Part shown: one piece after another, positions 58,801-63,556 of the stretch | Layout of the letters: every line of letters begins with the position of its first letter | How positions within the stretch are numbered: position 1 is the stretch's first letter | NCBI GenBank assembly: GCA_030248195.1 | Contig: JASAND010028633.1 | Coordinates: 1-64,000 of the forward strand | Source of the DNA: Trissonchulus latispiculum | Lineage: Eukaryota > Nematoda > Enoplea > Enoplida > Ironidae | DNA length: 64,000 bases | Reading direction: 5' to 3' | Position numbers and translations under genes: made by a program | Notes under the pieces: generated by a model | Told to the model about the DNA's origin: nothing | Database searches by the model: none | Seen by the model: only the letters and a program-made list of their open reading frames with translations

Positions 58801-61276
58801 GTATCGAACCATGGGCTTCGGGCCGGTCCGGTCAATTTCTTATCGTCATTCGTCCTATAGCACAACTAGTGATGGGCACTGGATGTCCGGATATCCGTTT
58901 ATATTTCAAATTAAACTCAAATTAATGAAACATTACCACATTTTGACCAACATTTCAAAATTTTTAGAAATTTTTCAAAACGTTTTCAGAAAATATTTTG
59001 AAACCAAGGTTGGATGATGGCAGGATCCACAAGCGCACCAAGAAATTGGCAGAAAAATTGAAATTTCAAATGTGAAAAAATTTTCTTGAGCTTGAGCTTA
59101 ATAGGCGAATAACCGGATATCCGTTTTCGCAAAGCAGGAGGAGGAGGATATCCGAATATAAATAAATATCCGGTGCCCACTGCCCATCACTAGAAACAAC
59201 CCTACCGCCAGCTATTTAAAACTACGTATGTAGATTCATAGTTGCGGATCAAATCTCTTAAAAATTAAGAACCCCCAAGAACAGCAAGAAGCCGCCCCAT
59301 CAAAAAATTCAAAACTAGGTTATTCAAGTTAGTGATCAAATCCTTCGAAAAGTTAACAACCCCAAGTACCCAATTGAAAAATAAAATGAACATACATAGT
59401 CACAGATTAAATCTCTAAAAAACTTTAAAGCTCCAACCCCCCTCCCCACCTTCCACACTGTACTAAGATCATAACTTACATCGGTCTGAGAATGAAGGGG
59501 ACGTCGTACAAGATCGCTGGCACTGATATAAGAATGGTCGGGAGGTCTTCTAACAAGATCGCTATCACTGACATTGACATAGGCTAAAATCACAACAAAA
59601 ATACATTAAAATATATAGAAGTCACTTTTCACAGACTTCGCACAGAAACCTTTTGGCCGAGTGGTTTATTACACGGTTTTTGTTCATCTGACGGTTGGTG
59701 GATCAAATCCTCCGATAGAGATCAACAGGTTCAACTCTAGTTCTCTTAATCTCAAAGCCAAACAAACTCACTTCATGTAAAAAGTACGTGTATATGTGAA
59801 TGAACAGGGTATTGTTTACTGGCGGGGATGGCGGAGTCCCCCCCCACCCCGAAATGACCCCTGGGATTTTTGCCTCCAGCCAGATGTTTCGGGTGCCCAA
59901 ATTTTTGCCAAAAATAGGCAAATTTTCAAAAGGTTTCCGACTTTAGGAGGAGATTTACCCTAACTGTCTATTTTTAGCGTAAATAACCGCAGGCAGTATT
60001 GAGACTTTTTACCGTTATTCATGCGAAAAACGTCCGAAAAAAAACGATTTTTGGCTCATTTTTGCATAAAAATCCCATCCCCCGGGATCGATGCCCCACC
60101 TCCGAAAAAATCCCTAAAAATGGTGGACGTAGCTGGCACCGCAGGTAAACCAATCACATTCATTTTAGGAAAGCAAAATGCATAATTATCAACCACCCCC
60201 AAATACCACCCCCAAATTCCGACCTCAGTGTGATGGACATCTCGCACCCAAGTTCAGGCCCTATTTATTTAAAGACTAAAATTATCGGATTAAACGGATA
60301 AATTTAGATTGTTTTAGCCAAATTTATGGTCTGTTCTGCTTTTGTTTAGCAGGAACAGAATTGTATAAGACAGTTCGATTTGTGTTTCATTCAAATCAAA
60401 ATAAAAAGTTTCTTTCAGCCGCCAAGGTTGTAAACACTAAAACCATCGAATGACACTAACAAAACAAACAATACAATTTTCTGAAATTGAAAGACTTGAA
60501 TTGCATACTGGAAGTGAATGGGAACTACCTAAACTGATCTGAAACAATCTACAACATCTAAAAAGCCAGAGACAACTTCTACGTACTTCAACTTCAAGTA
60601 ACAAAACGGGTGCAGGCAGCCAGAAAACTTGAATTCAAAAATTTCGCGCCAAAACAAAACAGGGAATCAGAAGCAAGCAGGTTTCAGCGCCCTCAATGGC
60701 TGACGGTAGCTGATGAGTAATGCAGTATATTTTTAGTCCGTTTAATTCGCGCAGCTGCAGGGAGATTAAAAACCAGTTGAAAATGCAAGCGGATTTAAAA
60801 AATTAAAATTAATCTTTAATGAAACAGCGATTAAGCCGGTCGGATTAAATTTAACACTTTCATTTTTAATCCAAAGTGGTAATAAAAAAACTGGATTAGA
60901 TTGAAATTTTAGTACTAGGCGCATTAAAGAAATAGGATTAAATTAATTGTTTCTTTAATGAGCATTAATTTTTAATAAAATCCATTTAATCTTTAAAGAA
61001 ATAGTCCTGTAGTCTACAAGGAAGGGCTGAGTGTCTCACTCTTCCTATTATGAAGTTTTAGTTCAACTGATTAGACATATTTACCACGAGAGGCTGTGAA
61101 TTGAACAAATTGAAGTTAAATGCAATTTTGCTCTCCTAGCTGGGAACGTCTTTAATGATAGCGAAGGAAGAAAAGTTAGACAGATAAAAGTAATGAACTG
61201 AACCTCTTCTTCGATTTTGCGACTCCTGGTTGTTCGACATCGCAGTAGGTATATCACTCTTGCAGGACAGACAAAA
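37654..61276 (-). CDS. Large split gene: Ser/Pro-rich disordered protein with C-terminal C2H2 fingers
   Basis: Minus-strand gene model of about 24 exons, each with a GT donor (one GC) and an AG acceptor (usually TTTCAG or TTTTAG), all joining in one frame. It encodes at least about 825 residues. Order: Met start at 61240; acidic/Arg repeats (exon 2); Ser-rich segments (exons 3, 5, 7, 8); a short helical, TPR-like segment (exon 10, LEKGLARYPDNSQLKEALRK); long disordered Ser/Pro/Gln/Arg segments (exons 11-21); a possible coiled coil (exon 22, VLARIRELEQEV); two C2H2 fingers (exon 25). Frame continuity over so many small exons is strong evidence for a real gene. The fingers suggest nucleic-acid binding in the nucleus, which is inference. 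I do not recognise an orthologue. Introns 12-20 alternate phase 0 and phase 1. Transposons fill many introns. The 3' end is uncertain (see 35677-35764). Confidence 0.78.
38326..38349 (-). CDS. Exon 24: 24-nt microexon
   Basis: Acceptor CTTTTTTAG, donor CGG|GTAATT. Read in phase 1 it encodes PRFDATP and joins exon 22 to the finger exon 25 with the finger frame intact. Phase 1 on both sides. Confidence 0.6.
39594..39635 (-). CDS. Exon 23: possible cassette exon
   Basis: Acceptor TTGTTTCAG; encodes TSLDDAGIAKLRV. With donor A|GTGACA it is 42 nt and phase 1 on both sides, so it can be included or skipped. With the stronger donor GG|GTTAGT at 39598 it is 38 nt and would shift the finger frame. 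Hence low confidence. Confidence 0.4.
39765..40349 (+). CDS. Uncharacterised 194-codon ORF on the opposite strand within an intron
   Basis: The longest plus-strand frame in the window, from ATG to TAG, starting MQTGQLLLTIIGFSPGLFCR. It has no family resemblance I can name. Its 3' part (40185-40250, ACATAAGAAAGATCTCTGTTATCA, then GCACGGCTGACCCCC) resembles the arm of the 7-bp-TSD foldback family, so at least that part is probably transposon sequence. Likely a chance frame. Confidence 0.2.
   Translation: MQTGQLLLTIIGFSPGLFCRLYIDLSPLVTNAQGRVSTLVAFQLHILTDLRSQTPDADARLSLDDGVCDYAIGIISTRHMSTKKFYINSGTNIRANVSTSKGYLPPRKISTSRVAVLIPGYALGVSSLKMMSLIMGTYNQIKYIRKISVITVLCYVRTADPLQRIKAIRKMGFFNGREFVFHTPRVFKGSTEPL
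40515..40746 (-). CDS. Exon 22: coiled-coil/Pro-rich exon with a GC donor
   Basis: 232 nt, acceptor TTGTTTTAG, phase 0 to 1. Begins RPRVGPSPLQQLVLARIREL, then a Glu/Gln-rich stretch with heptad-like spacing, then a basic Pro-rich stretch (RKPAPRGPPKRRPLKK). The donor is GAG|GCAAGT, a textbook GC-AG donor. The only nearby GT (ACC|GTGTTC) would give the wrong phase. Confidence 0.72.
41109..41201 (-). CDS. Exon 21
   Basis: 93 nt, phase 0 on both sides, acceptor TGTTCTAG, donor AAA|GTTAGA. Encodes AVRIDDGEVAGPSNAPVRRR and a short basic, Gln/Ser-rich end. Confidence 0.75.
41425..41740. repeat. Chimera of foldback-arm fragments and a tRNA-like SINE
   Basis: 41425-41465 (CCGATTTTGCTCATTTTCAC) and 41560-41585 (AATGAAAAAGTTAGGTTAAA) match the arm of the 12.6 kb foldback. 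Between them, 41465-41537 on the minus strand is a family A tRNA-like segment (TAGCTCAGATGACAGAGCGA and GGTTCGAGATCCC). 41590-41740 matches the inner arm of the 11.4 kb foldback. Not coding. Confidence 0.6.
41950..42074 (-). CDS. Exon 20
   Basis: 125 nt, acceptor TTATTTCAG, donor AGA|GTAAGA, phase 1 to 0. Encodes FRKALCSNDDDPSTSDVRPA followed by a Ser/Glu/Gln-rich stretch. Confidence 0.75.
42946..43012 (-). CDS. Exon 19
   Basis: 67 nt, acceptor TTGTTTTAG, donor CAG|GTACAG, phase 0 to 1. Arg-rich: PHARFTTRRRGTRPYPRGTS. Confidence 0.75.
43290..43408 (-). CDS. Exon 18
   Basis: 119 nt, acceptor TTTGTTTAG, donor AGT|GTAAGC, phase 1 to 0. Ser/Pro-rich (SSGSVLSGSAESPSFDPPTP), similar in composition to exon 5. 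Confidence 0.75.
43560..43765. mobile_element. Fragment of a G/C-run MITE
   Basis: Contains TTTCCGGCTTCGACGGA near 43600, a CCCCCCCCCC run near 43728, and one end CCTAAAAATAAGCCC. The other end is not found. Confidence 0.6.
44089..44140 (-). CDS. Exon 17
   Basis: 52 nt, acceptor TTTTTTTAG, donor TTG|GTAAAC, phase 0 to 1. Encodes LEQQEPQDQPSQTKSAV. Confidence 0.75.
44416..44474 (-). CDS. Exon 16
   Basis: 59 nt, acceptor TTGTTTTCAG, donor CCG|GTAATT, phase 1 to 0. Encodes RTVCSPPLKIKTPPLVSTP. Confidence 0.75.
44699..44798 (-). CDS. Exon 15
   Basis: 100 nt, acceptor GTATTTTAG, donor AAG|GTCTCT, phase 0 to 1. Pro/Arg/Ser-rich with an RS-type stretch, SRRGRSRSPIMAPRK. Confidence 0.75.
45388..45460 (-). 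repeat. Degenerate tRNA-like segment, family B
   Basis: The minus strand has GACTGAATTGGTAGAGCGTA and AAGGTTGTGGGTTCGATTCC. It is close to the better-preserved tRNA-like sequence at 57489-57561. Acceptor stem poor. Confidence 0.55.
45632..45711 (-). CDS. Exon 14
   Basis: 80 nt, acceptor TTTGTTTCAG, donor GAA|GTAAGA, phase 1 to 0. Encodes SAQSCSSIDFDSASQADTVC and GAPIPE. Confidence 0.77.
45972..46281. mobile_element. Tc1/mariner-like MITE with TTCGCGAA-type palindromes
   Basis: A 310-bp element with ends CAGTATAGCTCAAAACAAAG and CTTTGTTTTGAGCCATACTG (about 30 bp of inverted repeat) and TA on both sides (45970-45971, 46282-46283). The interior consists of GCGAAGTTCGC / GCGAACTTCGC words in both orientations. 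No transposase. Confidence 0.88.
46515..46592 (-). repeat. Degenerate tRNA-like segment
   Basis: The minus strand has ATGGCTGAGTGGTAGCGAAC and AACTCGGGTTCGATCCACC. Probably a SINE head. Confidence 0.5.
46695..46794 (-). CDS. Exon 13
   Basis: 100 nt, acceptor TTGTTTAG, donor ATC|GTAAGT, phase 0 to 1. Encodes VAKASVPNKPRSIESTQSAP followed by a Ser/Gln/Arg tail. Confidence 0.77.
46889..47199. mobile_element. hAT MITE of the GGCCGGCC family, in an intron
   Basis: A 311-bp element with ends TAGAGTTGTTGGCCGG / complement of CCGGTCGGGCAACACTA and a perfect 8-bp duplication GTTAATAG (46881-46888, 47200-47207). GGCCGGCC words fill both halves. It is related to 12313-13387 and lies between exons 13 and 12. 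Confidence 0.92.
47401..47465 (-). CDS. Exon 12
   Basis: 65 nt, acceptor GTAATTTCAG, donor CTT|GTAAGT, phase 1 to 0. Encodes PSTNLASPPLPFYAGSLPSK. Confidence 0.75.
47567..47690. mobile_element. CACTA-like MITE, 124 bp
   Basis: Ends CGCTGGACTGCACCAA and TTGGTGCAGTCCAGTG, with TTA on both sides (47564-47566, 47691-47693). Subterminal AGCAGAATAGCAGA words are mirrored by TCTGCTATTCTGC. CACTG ends plus a 3-bp duplication fit the CACTA/EnSpm superfamily. Located in the exon 11-12 intron. Confidence 0.72.
47922..48005 (-). CDS. Exon 11
   Basis: 84 nt, acceptor ATTTTTTAG, donor CTG|GTATCT, phase 1 on both sides. Encodes VGLDQAAAAAEVQEHESSVS and an acidic end. Confidence 0.72.
48057..48442. mobile_element. 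G/C-run MITE with 5-bp TSD AGGTA
   Basis: A 386-bp element with ends CTGGCTTATTTTTA / TAAAAATAAGCCGG, flanked by AGGTA (48052-48056, 48443-48447). G or C runs lie beside both ends, and the internal hairpin CCGGCTTCGCCGG is near 48225. Confidence 0.85.
48516..48767 (+). CDS. Uncharacterised plus-strand ORF within an intron
   Basis: An 83-codon frame ending KYVMVSSTDYR-stop. The portion LDAKRHKRYRFRCIPDELSV has protein-like composition, unlike its surroundings. No splice sites or family resemblance were found. It may be a retro-copied gene fragment or chance. Confidence 0.2.
   Translation: MMIMMTVMTNMRNLSNDTYSDQALYQDQFMTSVQNLDLDAKRHKRYRFRCIPDELSVAREIVESCSESSETIKYVMVSSTDYR
49000..50030. other. 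Intron sequence without recognised features
   Basis: AT-rich intron between exons 10 and 11. A 114-codon minus-strand frame (49622-49966) has no splice context or domain. Confidence 0.35.
50059..50188 (-). CDS. Exon 10: helical, TPR-like segment
   Basis: 130 nt, acceptor CATTTCAG, donor TTG|GTACGT, phase 0 to 1. LTAKQMLEKGLARYPDNSQL followed by KEALRKLI has the A..L..GL...P....L spacing of one TPR-type helix pair. It is the only clearly foldable segment before the fingers. One repeat alone is not enough to call a TPR domain. Confidence 0.78.
50443..50519 (+). repeat. tRNA-Arg-derived SINE head, family C, copy 2
   Basis: Acceptor stem GGATGGC / CCCATCC pairs 6 of 7. The anticodon loop CTTCGAA gives TCG (Arg) and box B is GGTTCGATTCC. 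Upstream AAGATTGATAAGTCTGAACT matches the lead-in of the copy at 36285, so it is a repeat rather than a lone tRNA gene. Confidence 0.65.
50662..50789 (-). CDS. Exon 9
   Basis: 128 nt, acceptor TTTTGTTTCAG, donor GAG|GTATAT, phase 1 to 0. Encodes TYAFPYLNPAEESSHSGEHQ followed by an Ala/Glu/Ser-rich stretch. The phase 0 frame is open too, but it would not join exon 8 or exon 10 in frame. Confidence 0.75.
50985..51215. repeat. CCGGGCCCGG-rich repeat fragment
   Basis: GCGGGCCACCGGGCCCCG at one end and GGCCCCGGACCGGGCTCGG near the other, resembling the element at 58540-59204. Termini and target duplication are not resolved. Confidence 0.5.
51325..51402 (-). CDS. Exon 8
   Basis: 78 nt, acceptor TTTTGTTTCAG, donor ACA|GTAATT, phase 1 on both sides. 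Encodes VSQSSSASSSQSSQTESGLA and a short acidic end. Confidence 0.75.
51772..51856 (-). CDS. Exon 7
   Basis: 85 nt, acceptor TATTTTCAG, donor CAG|GTAAAC, phase 0 to 1. Encodes PTCGIPNMSSPQRSPLPSPG and a short Ser-rich end. Confidence 0.75.
52156..52275 (-). CDS. Exon 6
   Basis: 120 nt, acceptor TTGATTTAG, donor CGA|GTGAGA, phase 0 on both sides. Encodes LEFGKKMNKSVNRAAANLQG and onward. An alternative in-frame reading continues past the donor to a stop, so an intron-retained form would truncate the protein. Confidence 0.68.
52480..52610. repeat. GGATCAAATCTC/AAGAACCCC dispersed minisatellite, copy 3
   Basis: Two units matching those at 17.8, 33.1 and 59.2 kb, for example GATAGTTACGGATCAAATCT. 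Confidence 0.6.
52628..53072. mobile_element. G/C-run MITE with 5-bp TSD GCTAG
   Basis: A 445-bp element with ends CTGGGCTTACTTTAGGC / AAAAGTAAACCCAG, flanked by GCTAG (52623-52627, 53073-53077). Internal hairpin TTCCGGCGAAGACGGAA near 52870. The middle is alignable to 37049-37474. Confidence 0.87.
53076..53170 (+). mobile_element. Fragment of a GGCCGGCC hAT element
   Basis: TAGTGATCGAGGCCGGCCGG followed by GAGCATTTTGCAGTGCAGCT matches the left end and adjoining interior of 12313-13387. The right end is missing. Confidence 0.65.
53282..53610. mobile_element. G/C-run MITE
   Basis: Ends CTGGGCTTATTCTA / TAGAATAAGCCCAG, with C runs at about 53332 and 53547. No target duplication is visible. 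Confidence 0.72.
53705..53874 (-). CDS. Exon 5
   Basis: 170 nt, acceptor TTCTTGTTTCAG, donor GAG|GTAAGC, phase 1 to 0. Highly Ser/Pro/Asp-rich (SCSSPDFSSPDGSSGSSDPP), predicted disordered. Confidence 0.8.
54247..54645. mobile_element. G/C-run MITE with 5-bp TSD GTGGG
   Basis: A 399-bp element with ends CAGGGTATTTTTTACAGG / CCTAAAAAATACCCTG, flanked by GTGGG (54242-54246, 54646-54650). Hairpin TTCGGCTTCGCCGAA near 54420; long C and G runs. Confidence 0.82.
54651..55015. mobile_element. G/C-run MITE fragment
   Basis: Aligns with the middle of 37049-37474 and 52628-53072 (TATACTGCTGTAACTATGCT, TTTTCGGCGAAGCTGGAAAA). It ends within about 25 bp of the exon 4 donor at 55040. Termini are eroded, and it abuts the preceding element. 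Confidence 0.65.
55041..55151 (-). CDS. Exon 4
   Basis: 111 nt, donor AAG|GTACCT, phase 1 on both sides. Encodes PELVLMRKLSGSCRVGQELR and a further basic/polar stretch. Its acceptor, ATAATGTGAAG, is an AAG with a poor pyrimidine tract, but it is the only site that keeps frame with both neighbours. A transposon ends about 30 bp upstream of it. Confidence 0.6.
55183..55498 (-). mobile_element. GGATATCC-type hAT MITE filling an intron
   Basis: An inverted copy of the element at 58867-59192. One end (CCGGATATCTGGATATCCAG, then TGTCCATCACTA, near 55470-55498) is clear; the other has lost its inverted repeat. The interior is alignable (CGTGCACACTTGGTTTCAAA against the mirror of 58990-59025). It makes up about 316 of the 390 bp of the intron between exons 4 and 3. 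Confidence 0.75.
55542..55662 (-). CDS. Exon 3
   Basis: 121 nt, acceptor TTGTTTTAG, donor ATG|GTAAGT, phase 0 to 1. Ser-rich: EPTQSSSSNVPERPRAVEEG and onward. Confidence 0.78.
55960..55996. repeat. Solo end of a G/C-run MITE
   Basis: A C run followed by CACTAAAAAATGCCAG, identical in form to the right end of the element at 25711-26124. Confidence 0.55.
56120..57255. mobile_element. hAT element with ATGCACAC repeats, in an intron
   Basis: A 1136-bp element with short inverted ends CAGGAGTTTTTT / AAAAAAACCCTG and a perfect 8-bp duplication TATGGACT (56112-56119, 57256-57263). The subterminal regions carry repeated AAATGCACAC and a GTGCATATGCAC palindrome. The interior includes two GGGGNCTNCGCCCCCAGACC-type blocks. 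No transposase is recognised. Confidence 0.85.
57489..57561 (+). tRNA. tRNA-like gene, anticodon AGA, class I shape
   Basis: 73 nt. The acceptor stem pairs 6/7, and the D stem (GCTC/GAGC), anticodon stem (TTGGC/GCCAA) and T stem (GTGGG/CCCAC) are perfect. A TTTT pol III-type terminator follows at about 57566. The anticodon loop CTAGACA reads AGA (Ser), but Ser tRNAs need a long variable arm and this has 5 nt; base 37 is C, not a purine. No CCA is encoded, as expected in eukaryotes. It is either a recently inserted SINE head or a non-canonical tRNA. Related degenerate copies lie at 45388 and 46515. Located in the exon 2-3 intron. Confidence 0.55.
57843..58450. mobile_element. G/C-run MITE interrupted by a hAT MITE
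   Basis: An inverted copy of the family (TTGGTACTAAAACTTGATTT, GCACTTTTAACTCAG, hairpin GTCCGATTTCAACGGA). C runs at 57868 and 58448 mark its ends. It is split by the insertion at 57890-58222. Confidence 0.72.
57890..58222. mobile_element. hAT MITE nested in a G/C-run element
   Basis: A 333-bp element with ends CAGTGGCGGCGCCAGG / CCTGGCGCCGCTACTG (15/16 match) and a perfect 8-bp duplication ACAATAAG (57882-57889, 58223-58230). GGGCCCCC blocks lie near both ends and TTTTTGCCAAGAATCG-type A/T-rich sequence in the middle. Confidence 0.93.
58540..59204. mobile_element. hAT-like element with CCGGGCCCGG words
   Basis: TAGGGTTGTT at the left and AACAACCCTA at the right. About 250 bp of CCGGGCCCGG, GGGCCCGG and CCGGGCTC words occupy the left half. 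A second element (58867-59192) sits just inside the right end. No target duplication is visible. The plus-strand frame of 184 codons over it is a low-complexity artefact. Confidence 0.68.
58867..59192. mobile_element. hAT MITE with GGATATCCGGATATCC words
   Basis: A 326-bp element with ends TAGTGATGGGCACTGG and CCGGTGCCCACTGCCCATCACTA. ATATCCGGATATCC palindromes lie beside both ends. The flanking 8-mers (AGCACAAC, GAAACAAC) agree at 5 positions only. Its inverted relative fills the intron at 55183-55498. Confidence 0.78.
59230..59420. repeat. GGATCAAATCTC/AAGAACCCC dispersed minisatellite, copy 4
   Basis: Three diverged units (GTTGCGGATCAAATCTCTTA, GTTAGTGATCAAATCC, AGTCACAGATTAAATCTC), each followed by an AAAANTTAANAACCCC-type tail. 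Confidence 0.55.
59480..59583 (-). CDS. Exon 2
   Basis: 104 nt, acceptor GTGATTTTAG, donor GAT|GTAAGT, phase 1 to 0. Encodes an internal duplication: VSDSDLVRRPPDHS and ISASDLVRRPLHS. Confidence 0.78.
59640..59716 (+). repeat. Degenerate tRNA-like segment
   Basis: TTTTGGCCGAGTGGTTTATT and GGTGGATCAAATCCTCCG resemble boxes A and B of a tRNA, but the middle is unpaired. Confidence 0.4.
59810..60115. mobile_element. Degraded G/C-run MITE
   Basis: The left end CAGGGTATTGTTTACTGG matches the element at 54247, and TTTTTGCCAAAAATAGGCAA is shared. The right end (ATCCCTAAAAATGG) is diverged. Confidence 0.6.
60250..61190. other. Intron sequence without recognised features
   Basis: AT-rich intron 1. 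No element ends or coding frames stand out. Confidence 0.35.
61204..61276 (-). CDS. Exon 1 (first coding exon)
   Basis: 73 nt, acceptor CTTTATTTCAG at 61277. The chosen Met at 61240 starts MSNNQESQNRRR, and the exon ends GAG|GTTCAG in phase 1, matching exon 2. The frame is also open upstream of this Met to the acceptor (FCLSCKSDIPTA), so an earlier start in an unseen upstream exon cannot be excluded. The donor is weak. Confidence 0.6.
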
Positions 61277-61479
61277 CTGAAATAAAGATAACAAACGATT
61301 TAATTAAGGACCTCAGTAATTAAGAATTAATTAAATAATTAAGAATAACAGATGGTTCTCGTTCTCAGGGCTCTACTTTTATCTTGAAATATGCCTCAAA
61401 TATGGGTTTGGCCGTTGTAGTTGTGTAAAGATTTGGTTCCACGCTCGGGCCGGTCCTATCAATGTTCTTAACCTAGGTT

Positions 61480-61735
61480 AACTCATTAACCCGGGTTAAA
61501 AATGGGTTACTAACCCAAACCCCCTCCTATCAAAACTAGGGTTAACCCGGGTTTGCTTAACCCGGGTTTCACATCGGGGTTAACTGGTTATTTTGGGGTT
61601 AGCGCTAACCCCAATCCTATCATTAAACCCGGGTTTAGAAATCGGGGTTAAAGTGGGGTTAAACAGGCCTAAATTTAACCCTTCTCACCTAGGTGGGTTA
61701 AGTCCTTAACCCGGGTTTGCATTTTGGAGTTAGTT
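61480..61735. repeat. Cluster of AACCCGGGTT palindromes
   Basis: At least five copies of the AACCCGGGTT core lie within 240 bp, with GGGGTTA/TAACCCC, AACCTAGGTT and GGGTTAGCGCTAACCCC words between them. It looks like the body of another palindrome-word MITE, but I found no convincing termini. Confidence 0.7.
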
Positions 61736-62092
61736 CAATTGTGTTGATTTCTTGTTATATTTGAGTTTGTTTTCTTCATTGAAACATTGAAACATCAATA
61801 ATTGAAACGAACCAGAATACAATATAACAGATATTAGTGTTTGAAAAGACAATTTCTAGCTACAGAAAAATTGTGGATATTACTTCCTGAAGACATTTAT
61901 ATAGGACCCTAAACTACCCTAAAAATGCGATCGAAACTAAATAACATTGTATTTTACAAATCAGAAATGAAATTCTAAAAATTCAAAAAATCTATGTACA
62001 GCTAAACTTGTCATTAAAGGGCAATAAGTTGTTGTTGGGCCTTCGTCAGTAAGCATACATTTTAATTACGGATGGGCCATATGGCCCATGAC

Positions 62093-63548
62093 TAGGGTTG
62101 TGCAAAATACAAAAAAGTGGGGCCGGGGCCGGCCCCCGGCCCCCCCAAATCGGGGGGCCGGGCCGCGGGCCGGGCCGCTCCTTTGGGGGGGCCGGCCCCG
62201 GGGGCCGCCCCCACCACCGGCCCCCGGGGCCGTGCTCAACACCGGCCCCCGGGGCCGAGTTCACCAACGGCCCCCGCGGCCCCAATGCCAGAAAAATTTC
62301 CCTTATAACTATAATGATTTGAAAATAGTAATGTTTTGAATAATTTTATCCTACGTCGCTAGTTTGCGTTATTTTCTTAGCTCTGGAAAAATAAATGGGT
62401 ATACCAATAAATGACTCCAATACCTTATTTTCACACTACATATCCAAGTTAACACATCCTGCCAGTGCAGTGGCACATAAAACAGATTAGTATAAAAAGA
62501 AATTGTACAAGTCAGAATTGACAAAATTGAATGCACTGCTTACAGGAGCCGTTTTGTCACCTATGCTAAAATTTCACCTTAAGCTAACTTCTCACAGAAA
62601 ACTATCGTTATTTTGCCAATCCCTTGCCAATGCAATCTCCAATGCCAATTTTCAATTTCAAAGGTTGTAAAAAGACCTGTTGTAAGGTTTTACGTGTTGT
62701 AAGAAACGACTGTTTTAATATAAAACAATGTGGTAATTAAGCGGTTGCAAAGTGCAAACTAACACATGAAATTGACAAAGGAAATTTCAAATTTTATGCG
62801 AAACCTATCATTTTGCATATTATTCGAAAGCTCTTGGATTCAGTGTTAAAGGAGCTAAGCCGATCAATTGGAATAGCTATAATAGTTATGTAGCTCCATA
62901 TATTACGGAAAATTACTTTTTGAATTAAATTGTACACCATTAAATTCGCCATCTTGTATCAAAATATTTGTCTTTGCATGTGCAATCCATTGCAACTAAA
63001 AATTGTGAGATTGGGTAAATACCGAGCTTTTTCTTTGAAAAGATCGCGTAAAAAAACTACAAAAATTCCTATAGCATCCACAAAACTGTCTAAGCGTGAA
63101 GGCTAAAGTAGAGTTAGTGAATGTAGAAATTGATCCTAACATGGATCATACATTCTATGCATCTTGATAGATAAGAACTGATTTCCGATTACTAATCTGT
63201 TTCAACAATAATTTTTCCAAAGTATTTCCATCGAAGAAGCTATCTATATAAGATGAAATCTGATCGTTTGCCAAAAGCTACAATTAAAAATAGCTAACAA
63301 CAGCTTTATTTAATGCGTTAGCATTGGAAAAATTCGTACTTTTCACATAAAATCGAAATGGGGGCCGGTTTGGGGGCCGTGACCGACAACGGCCCCCGGG
63401 GCCGTGTTGGGGCCGGCCCCCCGATTTTGGGGGCCGGGCTGCGGGCCGGCCCCCGAAAATAAAATGTGGGCCGGGCCGTTTGGGGGGCCGGCCCCCGGGG
63501 CCGGCCCCCCGGGGGCCGGGCCCACCACCGGCCCCCCGCACAACCCTA
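62093..63548. mobile_element. hAT element with GGGGCCCC arrays
   Basis: A 1456-bp element with ends TAGGGTTGTGC / GCACAACCCTA and a perfect 8-bp duplication CCCATGAC (62085-62092, 63549-63556). About 180 bp at each end consist of GGGGCCGG, GGCCCCCGGGGCC and GGGGCCCC words. The interior of about 1.05 kb is AT-rich with no recognised transposase. Frames over the ends are low-complexity artefacts. Confidence 0.93.
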
Positions 63549-63556
63549 CCCATGAC

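Noticed and set aside
58463..59017. 184-codon plus-strand frame rich in Gly/Pro
   Set aside because: It arises from CCGGGCCCGG words of a transposon end; low complexity.
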